Both the position numbers and the translations under genes were made by a program. 64,000 nucleotides of DNA from Aphrophora alni (taxonomy: Eukaryota > Arthropoda > Insecta > Hemiptera > Aphrophoridae): assembly GCA_963513935.1 (NCBI GenBank), contig OY740765.1, positions 73,825,718 through 73,889,717 of the forward strand. The letters run 5' to 3'. Below the pieces are notes generated by a model that worked only from the letters and a program-made list of their open reading frames with translations, was not told the origin of the DNA and made no database searches. Shown here piece by piece: positions 47,536-59,282 of this stretch (position 1 is the stretch's first letter; each line of letters opens with the position of its first letter).

Positions 47536-48542
47536 CACGTCCAGTCTACCAAGCGGGTCATGCACAACTCTGGAGTCTTGTCTAGTCCGATCCAGTCTCT
47601 GGCCACTGGGTGCGAGAGCTTGCATTGCCGAGAGTGCTGGAAGACTAACTAATTTACCGGAGGTGATTCTATGCACCTGGAATCTAATAGTTGGCAATCT
47701 GTAAGGCAACAATGACCGAAAAAGCGCAGTACACCCCCTCTGGCAAAATGGGAAATAAAAAGGGCATCATACAGCCACATAATCCCTTCTTATAAAAAAA
47801 AGAGGGGTCAAGACCTGTAAGGGTGCCATAGGTTGGAGTGGCTGGGAAACTTTAGATAAGCTACACAGATGATCTGGTAATAATATGTCACCAGGGCGGA
47901 AGACAACAAGCGAAACAACAATCATAAATTCAACACTTATTCTGTCGGATAGAATAATTGTTGAATTTAAAACAGATGCCAGTTTGTTCTGGACTGGCCC
48001 ACTGCACTTCTTGTAAATGGTTAATATATAATAGTAGAGTACGGGGTTAAGATTAGTAGGAGTGGAAGGTTGTAAGGAATATGGTCATAACAGAAAATAA
48101 TTTTAACGAGAGGACAGAAAATAAATATATAAAAAAGGTTATCGAGGTGGAATTTATGAAACAGATTAGGTGTAGTATTGCATTTCAGTGAGAGTGATTT
48201 AATGACTATTGTTTAAAAAAGATTGAGTTGAAGAAGAAGAGATTGGGCAGAAACAGAAAGGAAGTTATAGGAAAATGAAGTTGAGAATGGGGGGAAATTT
48301 TTATTAAAGCAGCTCATAAAAACGAATCAGGGTGGACTATCATTTTATAATAGGTTTAATTAATATTTTTTAGAATTGTTACACTTGAGCTCTATTTATT
48401 TGGTTTTTCTTTTCTTTTTTTAGGGGGGGGGGCAGTTAAAGGATCGTGAAGTGCAAAAGGAAAAGGGGTTGGTAAACTGTTGAAATAGAAGATAGTGAGA
48501 AGGAAAAAAAATATGGTTGCAACCTGTTAGTAATCATTATCA

Positions 48543-48547
<5 letters not shown>
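47536..48547. other. Unclassified repeat-like DNA
   Basis: Contains a second version of part of the dispersed repeat: 'aaaacagatgccagtttgtt' followed by 'ctggac' near 47970 echoes 'aaaacaggtgccaattcgtt' near 47335. No protein motif. Probably part of the same old mobile element as 47091-47535. Confidence 0.35.

Positions 48548-48607
<60 letters not shown>
48548..48607. repeat. (TA)n microsatellite
   Basis: About 60 bases of pure TA repeat. Confidence 0.95.
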
Positions 48608-48613
<6 letters not shown>

Positions 48614-48678
48614 TATTTATTTAATTAATTAATTATATTTGAGGGAAAGAAATTTTGAATAATGAAAAATTGTATCAT

Positions 48679-49512
48679 GGTGTTTTAGACCACATGGACA
48701 CTATCTGTAGCGCCTAAACGAAACCAGATCAAAATTTCCTTCCAAGTAGAACCCCCCTTTGTCGACCCCAAAGAATTAAGGAAAATTATTTTCGACGCTC
48801 AATGACCCAAAAGGGCACTTTTGGGTGGCAGGGTGGTGTTTTTGGAAAATTTTCAAATAGAAACAGGTCATTTTAAAGGTCTCTCTTTTCTGAACATTTT
48901 GGAGCAAAAAAAATTTGTTATCTTTTCATTACTGTACAGAGTGTGATGAAATATATATTTTTTTAGTTTATAGCGGGAATACAAAAAATGTTTGTTTTCA
49001 AAATGTCTCTCAAATGGTACAATTTTCAAACTAGGTTGCTATTTGAATTTTTTTCCTTTTTGCTCTATAAAAGTTATTAAAGTTTGAAATTTATTAAAAA
49101 TTTGAAAACTACATAGAAGAAGTCCATACTACCCCATATCTCCTGAAAGGGTGCGTTCTTGTAAAACTAGGAAAAAAAATCGGTTGACCTATCTTTATTA
49201 GGGAGCTGGCAGTCACATTTCCCGCTAAAAACTAAAAAAAATATATTTCGTCACACCCTGTACAGTAATGAAAAGATAACAAAAAATTTTTTTGCTCCAA
49301 AATGTTCAGAAAAGAGAGATCTTTAAAATGAGGTATCACACGACCAATGTTTCTATTTGAAAATTTTCCAAAAACAACACCCTGCCCCCCAAAAGTGCCC
49401 TTTTGGGTCATTGAGGAGCATCGAAAATAAAAAGGGGGGTTCTAATTGGAAGGAAATTTTTATCTGGTTTCGTTTAGGCGCTACAGATAGTGTCCATGTG
49501 GTCTGAAACACC
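48679..49512. mobile_element. Foldback element with arms of about 300 bp
   Basis: Left arm 48679-48980 and right arm 49219-49512 are inverted copies. The terminus is GGTGTTTTAGACCACATGGA on the left and GGTGTTTCAGACCACATGGA on the right. Shared interior blocks include 'cgcctaaacgaaaccagat', 'tgacccaaaagggcactttt' and 'tcttttcattactgtacag'. A central spacer of about 240 bp separates the arms. No transposase. The target duplication was not determined with confidence. Confidence 0.85.
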
Positions 49513-50658
49513 TGGTATAAGATTGTCTTAAAAAAGTTTGAAAGAGAAAGCTATGATAGAGTTGGGAAAAATGGATTACTGGGAAAATTAAGGTGGGTTT
49601 TAAATATTTTATAAGAGAAAATATTTTATATATGTAGAAGTGTATCGCAAAGAACAAGGTGGGGCAATAACAAGCATGGATAAAAAAAATTGAAGATAAA
49701 TTTTAAATTTATAAAGTGGGATAAAAAATGGAACGAAAACAACTAAATTTGCAGTTGTTTCTGAACACTCATATGGCACAGAAACCAAGGAAAAGAGTGA
49801 CAGATATCTGGTGCCTTTAGGCCAAACCTAAAATAAAATTAAACATGAGAATAGATACATGGTGAAAATGAAAAATTACCTTAAGGTAGGTTAGGATAAA
49901 GTTTTTTTTTTTTATTTTGTAAAATTTGTGTGAACAACGCCTAACGGAATATTCCAATATCAACACAAAATATAAATTTATAATTTATTTAGGGCTTGTG
50001 GTGTTAGTCTCCCTGGCATTGTGCCAAAGTGTGTTACATCAAGGGAGGACATATATTCGTGTGCCTTTGGTTATGGGACAGGATCATGGAGGAGGGGGGT
50101 TGTATATTGTTGGTGGAGGGTTGGGTATTTAAATCTGTATTTATAAAAAAGTGAATATTAATATATACTTAATACTAAATAGGTAAAACTAGTATTAGAG
50201 AGACCAAGATTGGTAAGATAGAATTGAATGAAATGATGATGTTCTAATGTATGTAATACAATAGGAGGGGAGGGATAATTTGGAGATGTCGGAGGATAGA
50301 GGTGAAAAGGTTTGAAATGAAATAGGTAATTAGGATTTGAGGGGCAGAAACTCGTATTGACCCGATGTATCAGGGCCAATAGTCTGAGGCATATAAGGCC
50401 GATCCCAAAAGAGAACCTGGCGACCAGTTATTGCACCCCAAAAAAATAGTGGTAAATAGTAAAAACAAATAAATTAAGGAAACTATGTCCCTGAAAAAAA
50501 TATGGTATACAAAACCAGGGTAAGCCAAGGCACATCTCTCAAGCTGTCCAAATACGCCAAGGTCGAAATTAGGGAGGAAAAGAAAGGGTGGTATAAGTGG
50601 TAGGGTTGGAAACCATACTGACCTTGTAACTCCCAGTGCTGTCTGTAGTGGTACACCC
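49513..50658. other. No gene recognised
   Basis: Purine-rich repeat-like sequence. Open frames at 49926 and 50158 are low-complexity. Likely continuation of the unclassified repeat into which the piggyBac element inserted. Confidence 0.35.
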
Positions 50659-50662
50659 TTAA

Positions 50663-53394
50663 CCCTTCAACGCGGTGAACCGTCTATAGACACGGCCAAA
50701 CTTTCACCTTCAGGCGCGGCCGGCCGTCTAAAGACGCTAAATGTCGCTGCGGTACGTGCTACATTCTAGCGTCTAAATAAATAACTTTTATGAACTGAGC
50801 GTATATCCAGAACATTGCCAAGAGAAATGCCATCTGTTGAGTTATTGATTTTTATTTCTAGGAAATATTTATTTCTAGGTATTGACCTTCAGAAAAGGAA
50901 ACAACACGTGGCTATATACAAACAGTCTGTGTAGCGGGTTCGTGGAAGGCTCTCGTGTGTTATAGGTTATTATAACCTCATTTATTTATAAGTGTAATAT
51001 TTTTAACAGTTCGACAGTAGATCGTGTGATTAGTGTGTTTTAGTGATAATGTGGGAACCGCAAAGTGATAATATTCGCGAGTTGTTGGCGGAAGAATGGA
51101 GTTCGGAGGAAGAAAGTGGGAATGATTTGGATTACGCCCAAATGGAGTTCCATTGTGATCCAAATATTGAAGGTGATCATGATAGTGGTGATGAAGATGT
51201 AAATTACGAGGGGATGGAGGTTGATGTACATAATTCTATGATTGTAGAGGACATTTCAGTTGTAGGCCTAGGTGAAATAACCAAAAATGTTGAAAACATA
51301 TTTACAAAAACAGCATTTTCTAACCTTCAAAATCAACCTAGTCCTTGTTGTAGTAAGTCTATAAATTCTGAACCCAGTAAACAATCAAAGGTACTTTCGA
51401 GTAAGTTTAAGCCTAGAATAAACCGAAAACTTCGCGAAAATAAAACTAAAGGAAAAAAGTCTAATCCTAAAACACCAAAAGAACCACCAATGGTTTGGGA
51501 CCCCATGCTCAACCATATAACTGGTAAAGAAGTTTTTGTGGGAAACCCAGGGCCTAAGATACCTAGTGAAAATGTAGTAACTATTTTTTAAAATTTTTTT
51601 GATGACGAATTAGTAACAAATATTGCTAAATTTACTAACCTGTATGCAGAGAGGGACAGAGCTAAAAGGGGTATGTTGTTTCCCCGTAGATCCAGAGACT
51701 GGAATTGGCACCCGGTAACAAAAAACGAAATTTATATCTATTTAGGTATGGTAATGCTTATGGGTATTGTGCAAAAACCATCAGTAAGGTCGTACTTTTC
51801 TAAAAATCCTTTGCTTGAGACTAAAATATTTCCAGAGACAATGAGTTGCGACCGTTTTGAAATGATTTCGAAGTATCTTCACTCCACTGATGACAGTACA
51901 TTCAAAGACTTCCAGGGTCCTAAACAACTTTTCAAAATATACAGTGTTATTGAACACCTGACATCAAAATTTAAAAATTCGTATGAACTCTCCCAAAACC
52001 TGTCAATTGACGAATCGTTATGTTTGTGGAAAGGTCGCTTAGCTTTTCGTCAATACCTACCTTTGAAGTCAGCCAAATTTGGCATAAAATCCTTTGAACT
52101 GTGTGAGTCAAGTACTGGCTATACTTGGGCACTTCTTGTATATACTGGAAAAAATAGTGTTTTCAATTGCCCTCAAGTTCCTTCCCAAAAAACATCGAAG
52201 TCTACTGCAATTGTCATGACACTTCTTGAGCCGTTGCTAGGCAAAGGACATTGTATTTGGATGGATAATTGGTATAATTCCCCTGATTTATCAATGCTTC
52301 TGAAAGAAAACAAAACCGACACTTGTGGTACTTTGAGACTGTCCAGAGTAAATGTTCCTCACAACCTAAAGGAAGAACAGCTGAAAAAAGGTGAGATAAC
52401 TGCTTTACACAGTGGTCCAGTCGTAGTTCTCAAGTGGAAGGACAAGAGAGTAGTTTCTATGATATCTACGTGCCATGACCATCAAATGGATGTCAGAAAG
52501 AACAGAACAGGTTTACAAGAAATTAAGCCAATTATTGTATTCGATTATAACAAGCAAATGGGTGGAGTCGATATGCGGGATCAAATGCTAAATAACTACT
52601 TGGTTGAAAGGAAAAGGGGTTTGAAGTGGAATGTAAAGTTTTTCAAAAGACTACTCAACATTTCAGTGCTAAACTCCTATATAGTATGGAAACATCAACA
52701 CACAAAAGACAAACAGTTGTCCTACAGGCTGCAACTTATACAGGGGTTGTTTGAGAAATACGGTTCTGCTGTGGTGAAACCAAACATTGGTCGTCCCTCA
52801 TCATGCCCAAAACCATCACCATTAGTGGAAAGACATTTTATTGATAAGATGCCATCTTCAGGAAATAAATCTTTTTCTCAGAAGAGATGTGTTGTGTGCT
52901 CAAAAAGCGGAACTAGAAAGGAGACTCGCTATTGGTGTCCAGACTGTGAGGCGGCGCTCTGCGTCGGCGAATGCTTCAAGAGCTATCACACCAAACTAAA
53001 TTTTTGACAGGTACATGCAATTTATTTTCATAAATCTTTATATTGTAGTATATTTTTATGCCAGTAGGTAAATAAGTATTCCTAGGAGTTTTACTTGTCC
53101 AGAAAATAAATAGGCCATAAAAAAAAGCTGCAAAAAACAGAACCTAAAATATGAGTAAAATTTTTTTATATACATACGTATAACTTTTTAAAATTTATTA
53201 TTATACACCCTGAATAGCTTAATTGTTGTAGAATAGTTTTTGGTGAACATTTTGGTAAAAGATTCATCAAATTTGAATAAAAAATAGTGAACTTATTTAA
53301 TTTTACATAAAAGTCTACAAAACCACTGGATTTTATTAAAAAAACTACCGCACCATAGGGTCTAGCGCTCGGAACGGCTTACCGCGTTGAAGGG
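50663..53394 (+). mobile_element. piggyBac element, full length, autonomous type
   Basis: TTAA at 50659-50662 and 53395-53398. Ends are CCCTTCAACGCGGTGA and, on the other strand, CCCTTCAACGCGGTAA. Inside the left end are short palindromes (GTCTATAGAC, then GTCTAAAGAC). The 2732-bp length and a nearly full transposase are what an autonomous piggyBac element should have. Confidence 0.95.
51049..53007 (+). pseudogene. piggyBac transposase broken by one stop codon
   Basis: The ATG at 51049 (MWEPQSDNIRELLAEEW) opens a single frame of 653 codons ending at 53007. The only defect is TAA at 51589-51591 (codon 181). The N-terminal 60 residues are acidic. A basic, disordered stretch and a PPMVWDP motif follow. 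The DDE core has Asp at about residue 321 (LSIDESLCLWKGRL), Asp at about 406 (HCIWMDNWYNSPDLS) and Asp at about 508/511 (GGVDMRDQMLNNY), all in conserved context. The C-terminus has the Cys-rich finger CVVCSKSG ... YWCPDCEAALCVGECFKSYH. In the family this enzyme excises and inserts at TTAA. This copy is inactive unless the stop is suppressed or a downstream start is used, although the interruption looks recent because nothing else has decayed. Confidence 0.9.
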
Positions 53395-53398
53395 TTAA

Positions 53399-55807
53399 AG
53401 GTCGCACCTAAGCCATACTTGGTCTGAGTGTGCCACAGGCCTCAGTAATGGAGAGGGGGGGGGGAGGAGAGGAAAAAGGGTAATGAATGATTGATGTGGT
53501 TTATAAAATATGATGGTGACATATCTGAGGTGAAAAGAAGAAGAAAGGAAAAGGCTTATAACTAATATCACTTTGACTGAGCTGTAGATCACACAGTCGA
53601 AGGTCCAGGCCAGTTCCTCTAAAGGAATGGTAGGGGATCATACGGATAGTGTAAATAATTTGATTTAAATAAGTAGGGTGGTCAACCATTGTAAAATGGT
53701 TCTATTCCCATATGAGACAAAATGCAAGCCATCCTTTAAAAAGTGGCAAGGTTGCTAGTGGTCGTCTCACATTGGGTTAAGAATGTAAATATAGTTGGCT
53801 GTTAAAGTATTTAAATACTGTTATAAGATATAGTTGGAGTTAAAGGTATGAATATGTTTGGTTTTTTCTGGGTTATTAGAGACAAGAGGAAAAATTGGTA
53901 ATGTAAATAGAATAAATTTATTGTGTGGGTTGACCACCTAGTTAGTCTGAGGATGGATTAGAAATTGTGTTTTAAATTAAAAGAATTGTGTTTGAGAATA
54001 TCATTTGTACCTAATATAAGCATTACTTATTCAGGAGGGAAAATATGATGTCGATTATGCTCAAAGTAGCACTTCAATCGTGGTATCATCATGCTTGGGA
54101 AACTATAAAAATTAAACTTGAATTCCTTAGGCAATAGACTTTGGGAATAGATTTTGAAGCGTTGAACATTACTATCACCAAAAATTACCACAGTTGGCTG
54201 AGCTGAATTGGTAAAGTGAAAAGTGGTGGAGATTGTTTTATCAGGTGGTCAACCCCCAGTAACTACAGGGGAAGGAGAATATAAAAATAAAGATGGTACT
54301 GTGGTATAGGTGAAGTAGAACCGATTTGGAAATAACGATGCTTTAAAAATGAGAAAAAAATCCTTATGATCGTTTTTAATTGGTCAATAAATTTTAATTA
54401 TAAAAATTTTTTGGTATTTATTATTGGTTGAATCGTAAAGTAATTATCTTAAAGCTGATATTAACTATTTAAGGATGTAAACTTATATGGGAGTAAATAA
54501 AGAAAAGCCATTGGTGGGGGAATTTATATAGAAAGTAGGAATTAAAAAAATAATAAGTTCATTAAAATGATTTCATCTATGTCCTAGAAAAGGTTCACTA
54601 CAAAAAGGACTGAAAAATAACAAAAAAACATGTATAAATAATATATCTGAAATTTATTAATTAATTAATTAATATAAACTGCAAATTTTTAACAAAGAAT
54701 TTCCAGAAAGTTCCAATAAGTATTGAATTGATAAAGATTAAAGCAATCGTGAAGGTAGAACAGCTATTGTAGTCTTAAAATAGTTATATAATCAGCTAGG
54801 GCAATGAACTGTAATCTAGAACAAGTTTTGTAGGTAGACTCGAATTGGTAAATTGGTCTTCGTTTAACTCAAATTGAACGTTAATATTAGCTTGTGAAAC
54901 AAGTGGTCAACTCCTGCAAAACCAGTTCCTTGTCCAAGATTGTGAATAACCAAGATTTCCATATGCAATACTCGATAAAATATTTATAAAATGGTGTCTA
55001 AATAAAATTGTAATTTTTTGTTATTTTACTATTTTTTGGTTTGTATGAAAGATAGTTTTATTGATTTTTTTTTGTGCGGTTTTATTTTTTTATTGTTATT
55101 ATTATTATATTTTTTTTATTTTAGTTACATTGAAAGGATGATAAGCAACTCTCATTTTTGTTTAACATTTCAATGTATCTAAAACTGTATAAAATTATGT
55201 GAAGAAAAGGGGTAGGAATATAAAAAATATAAAACTCACCATGAGTGTTGATGAGAATGCTGGAACAGATAGAAAAAAATATCTTTTTGGAAATTTAGGT
55301 AGGTACTTACCCTAAATCCAATTGAAATTGGTAAATATAGAAGAAAAGATATTGATTTTGCTAACTCTAAGGGTTAAAAAGGGGTTGGACATCAATGGAA
55401 TGCAGGGAACCAAAAATACAAATTTTGTATAAAAAATTGTAAAATTTGATAAATAAATATAATGAGGGAGAAACGGGAAAAACAAAATTTAAAGTTATAC
55501 ATTTGGAAAAAAGGTGCTAAAAAAGAAAAAATTGGAAATTTTGAACTAATTTGGGCATAGGGAGACTTCAATAATGGAAAAATATAAATTGAATAAAATA
55601 TTTTAAAAGAAAACTTTAGGATTTATAATTGAAATATATTTTTAAATTTATAAATTGTTGAGACTGGAAGTGATGTTTAAAACCATGCGGTCTGACTGCT
55701 GACCATGTTGAATATTGCCAAAATTTCTGACCTAAATTCAAAACTCCCACTTGCACCTGCTACCATATGCAATCGGATACAGTATGGTATGGTTTTAAGG
55801 GGAAGAT
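53399..55807. other. Unclassified AT-rich DNA with a recurring GTGGTCAAC motif
   Basis: No gene. The words 'gtggtcaacc', 'ggttgaccacc', 'ggtggtcaaccccc' and 'gtggtcaactcc' occur near 53675, 53930, 54245 and 54902 on alternating strands, which suggests a decayed repeat. Otherwise purine-rich and without open frames of note. Confidence 0.35.
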
Positions 55808-55968
55808 TGGGGACATGGATCTTTTAAAATTTGGTTCGTGGGGAACGAGTATCGGTCTGAACTTGTGATTATATAACTCTAACAGCTCAGTCAGCCAGCA
55901 CTGATGTGCAACTTAAAACTAACTTAATTCAGATTAAAACTTATCAAATTAGAGTTACAGTAATTTAA
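55808..55968. repeat. Dispersed repeat, copy 2, left part
   Basis: Matches 47091-47270. It is cut at TTAA (55965-55968) by piggyBac-type element 3 and resumes at 58592. Confidence 0.75.
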
Positions 55969-58587
55969 CCCTACAGGTGGCGTATATTAATTCATTTTGT
56001 TTGTTTAAAAACTGAATAAAAGATAGTTTTTTTTAATACAAAACCTAACTTGTAATATATCATTTTTCTCAGAAAGATGCGTAGAATTTATCTATGTTTT
56101 TTTTGAAACAGTTTTGGAGTAAGTATGTTACATATCAAAAAATGAATGTATCATTTTTTAGAAAAACCTGAATCATCCAAATTAAAATTTTTATCACTGT
56201 TTTTCAAGATATACAAAAGTTTTGTATAATATTTGTGAATATATTTTGAAAAAGGAAAAAAAAATTTTTTTTCACATTTTCAAAAAAACCAAAATTGGTT
56301 TACAAAAAAGGGAAATTAATACTTTTATTTTAAAAAATTCACCAAAAATATTAATATTTATTTTATACACAACTTCTATATATCATTATATTCAGAAAGG
56401 TGCATAGAATTTAGCTGTGTAGTGAAAAAAATGTTAGATGTAAAAAATTTGGAGTTATTATGTAAAATAGCAAAAAATCGGAAAGTAACTTAGGCAAAAA
56501 TTTCACAGAAAAAGCTATATATACCATACAATTTTTTTTGTTTTTTCAAGTATTACTAGAGATTTGTAATGTATTTGTGAATATATTTAGGAAAAAAAAA
56601 CAAATTTGTTACATTTAAAAAAAAAAACAGAAATTGGTTTACGAAAAAAGGGAAATTGTTACTCTTATTTTCAAAAATTCACCAAATATAGTAATATTTA
56701 TGGAAAACACAACTTCTATATATCATTATATTCAGAAAGCTGCATAGAATTTAGCTGTGTAGTGAAAAAAAAATGTTAGATATAAAAATCTTGTCGTTAT
56801 TGTGTCAAATAGCAAAACATCGGAAAGTAACGGAGACAAGAATTTCACAGAAATCGTAATGTACACCATTCAATTTTATTAAAAAATTTTTTTTTCAAAT
56901 ATTACTAGAGATTTGTAATATATTTGTGGATAAAAGTTGCTAAAAAGAAAAATCAATTTATAAAATTTTCATTAGAAATGGTGAATTTTTACGTAAGAAG
57001 TAAAAATTTGCTCAAAAGATGGGCATATTTAAAAAAATTCACCAAAAATATTATTATTATTCAAAACCCTAGTTTTTATTACCTATGTTCTCACAAAGAT
57101 ACATAGATTTTATGTGTGTAATGCAAAAACTTTTAGATGGAAACATTTTGGAGTTATTATGTACGGAATCAACAAAATTACCCTGTAACCAAGGCAAAAT
57201 TCCACAGAAATAGGTATATACACCAATAAATTTTTTTTTATAGATAGGCCTATATAAATTTATAAAACTTTTGCATACATTTTGGTAAAAACAATCAATT
57301 TATAAAATTTTCACTAGACAAAATTATTTTTATTTGTAAACAAATGGAAACTTGCTAAGAAGGTCAGACCAGATATATCCTATCTCTATTTATAGATAGG
57401 CCTATATAAATTTATAAACATTTTGCATACATTTTGGTAAAAACAATCAATTTATAAAATTTTCATTAGACAAAATTATTTTTATATGTAAACACAATTA
57501 GCTAAAAAGGCTAGACCAAATAACATAACTTAACTCTTAGACAGCCTCAGTATTTGATAAGTTTGACAATAACATCACTCAAAACAATAAATTCTACAAA
57601 CAATAATACAGTTATTATAATTTGAATACACAAATTATAAAACATAAATAAACATACCTAACAAAATAAGTTCACAATAACAGAAATAAACCAAGCCACG
57701 CACTAGGCCTAGGCACAATATTTCATTTAGTACACAAACAAGCGATTTGGTTACTACTTTGGTAAAATAGATATATCTCGCGATCTATGACATATAGAAA
57801 GATTTCAAAAGCACAGATCGAAAGAGTAAGAAAAATACTATATAATATTGTCAACTTGTGTCATTTGGACAAGTATTACCATTTCGTAAAATCATGAACA
57901 CAGAGAACAGAATTTTCTACATAAACCCGGTCATGGCAAGTGCTGCGATCTAGCGAAAAAGTCAGCAACTTTATCGAGTTCTAGAATATAGAGTTTTCGT
58001 GTGATGGATTTTGCTAAACTTGATTATGAAAGATTGAAACATTATCCTTACAGTGATATATAATTCATTTCGATAAAATAATATTTACTAGGATAAAAGT
58101 TGAATTGAAAAAAATGTAATTTTTAGCGTGTAAAAATGAGTTAAAATTCTTAATTTTGTTAAATTTTAATGTAATAAAAACTATAACACATAGAAGGATT
58201 TGAAAAGCATAAATCGAAAGAGAAACATGGGATCTATCGAACAGTGTTCTGTTCGATCTGTTTGACAGAAATATCGAATTGGAAATATTAGAGAAAAATG
58301 ACGTCATTTTTGTTTACAACCGCTCAGCGCAATTCTTTGACATTACGTATAAAAAATATGCGAATTTCAGCAATTTTTGGAATATTATTTATAACGTTTT
58401 GTGGTATTTTTTTCTTCATGATTATGCATCTACGGAACATTAGCTTTCCAACGGTGTTTTATTTATAATGATAGGACGATTCTAAGTGGGCGAAATGTTG
58501 AATTGCAAAATACATGTTTTCCGGTCGTTAAGACTAAACCATGAATTGAAAATCGATTCGCTAGCGGATTGAGGACCGCCTGTATGG
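55969..58587 (+). mobile_element. Non-autonomous piggyBac-type element 3
   Basis: TTAA at 55965-55968 and 58588-58591. Ends are CCCTACAGGTGGCG and, on the other strand, CCATACAGGCGG. No transposase. Interior blocks match element 2 in the same order, including 'tttgtggataaaagttgcta', repeated 'cagaaaggtgcatagaattt' and the right-hand 'gcatctacggaacattagct' block. Its insertion site is known from the uninterrupted copy at 47091-47535. Confidence 0.85.
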
Positions 58588-58591
58588 TTAA

Positions 58592-58848
58592 AGGGAAAAT
58601 GACTCTAATAAAAATAGTGGTGAATCGAGTTGGTTGGGCCAAAATGGCAGACAACCCACTCTTCACATACAGTAATTAACCGATTGCGGTTTACGACACA
58701 CCACAAAAACCCTGGGTCAACTGACCCATCCAAAAAGGGCTAGTGTGCTATCATTATTTTAATTTACTTTTGTTTGTAAAGTAATGGGGACTTTACCTAA
58801 ACGAAACTAAATTCCAACATAGATACAATTTCAAGTTCCTATTCCACG
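58592..58848. repeat. Dispersed repeat, copy 2, right part
   Basis: Continues the match to 47275-47535 ('gggaaaatgactctaataaa' to 'atttcaagttcctattcc'). The match ends abruptly at about 58848, where the candidate Gypsy LTR begins. Confidence 0.7.
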
Positions 58849-58849
58849 T

Positions 58850-59241
58850 TGTTACCATTCTTAAGGATGAAAACCTTAAGTAGATGCTCTTGGAACCAGG
58901 AATGGTAATGTTAAAAAAAAAAGAGATCTAGATAAATTTGATTGGCCTGTAATTTATTTAACTTTTTTAAATTTAGCAATTCTGAGTTTTAAGTTAACCA
59001 TTTACATAAGTTAATATATAACATAGATTAATAGTTTTCTATTAAAAGGAACTATCTGCAAAGTAACAATTGACACTAAATATATATAGCTAGTAATTTA
59101 CATCATTTATACGCCCCCAAAAAAAAATTTAGATAATTTTTAATCAACCCCCCCCCATACAATTAATTACAAAGTAAGTTAAAAAGTAGAAAAAGACAAT
59201 TCATTAAATTATGTAATGTTACAAAAATTTAGTTTTATAAT

Positions 59242-59282
<41 letters not shown>

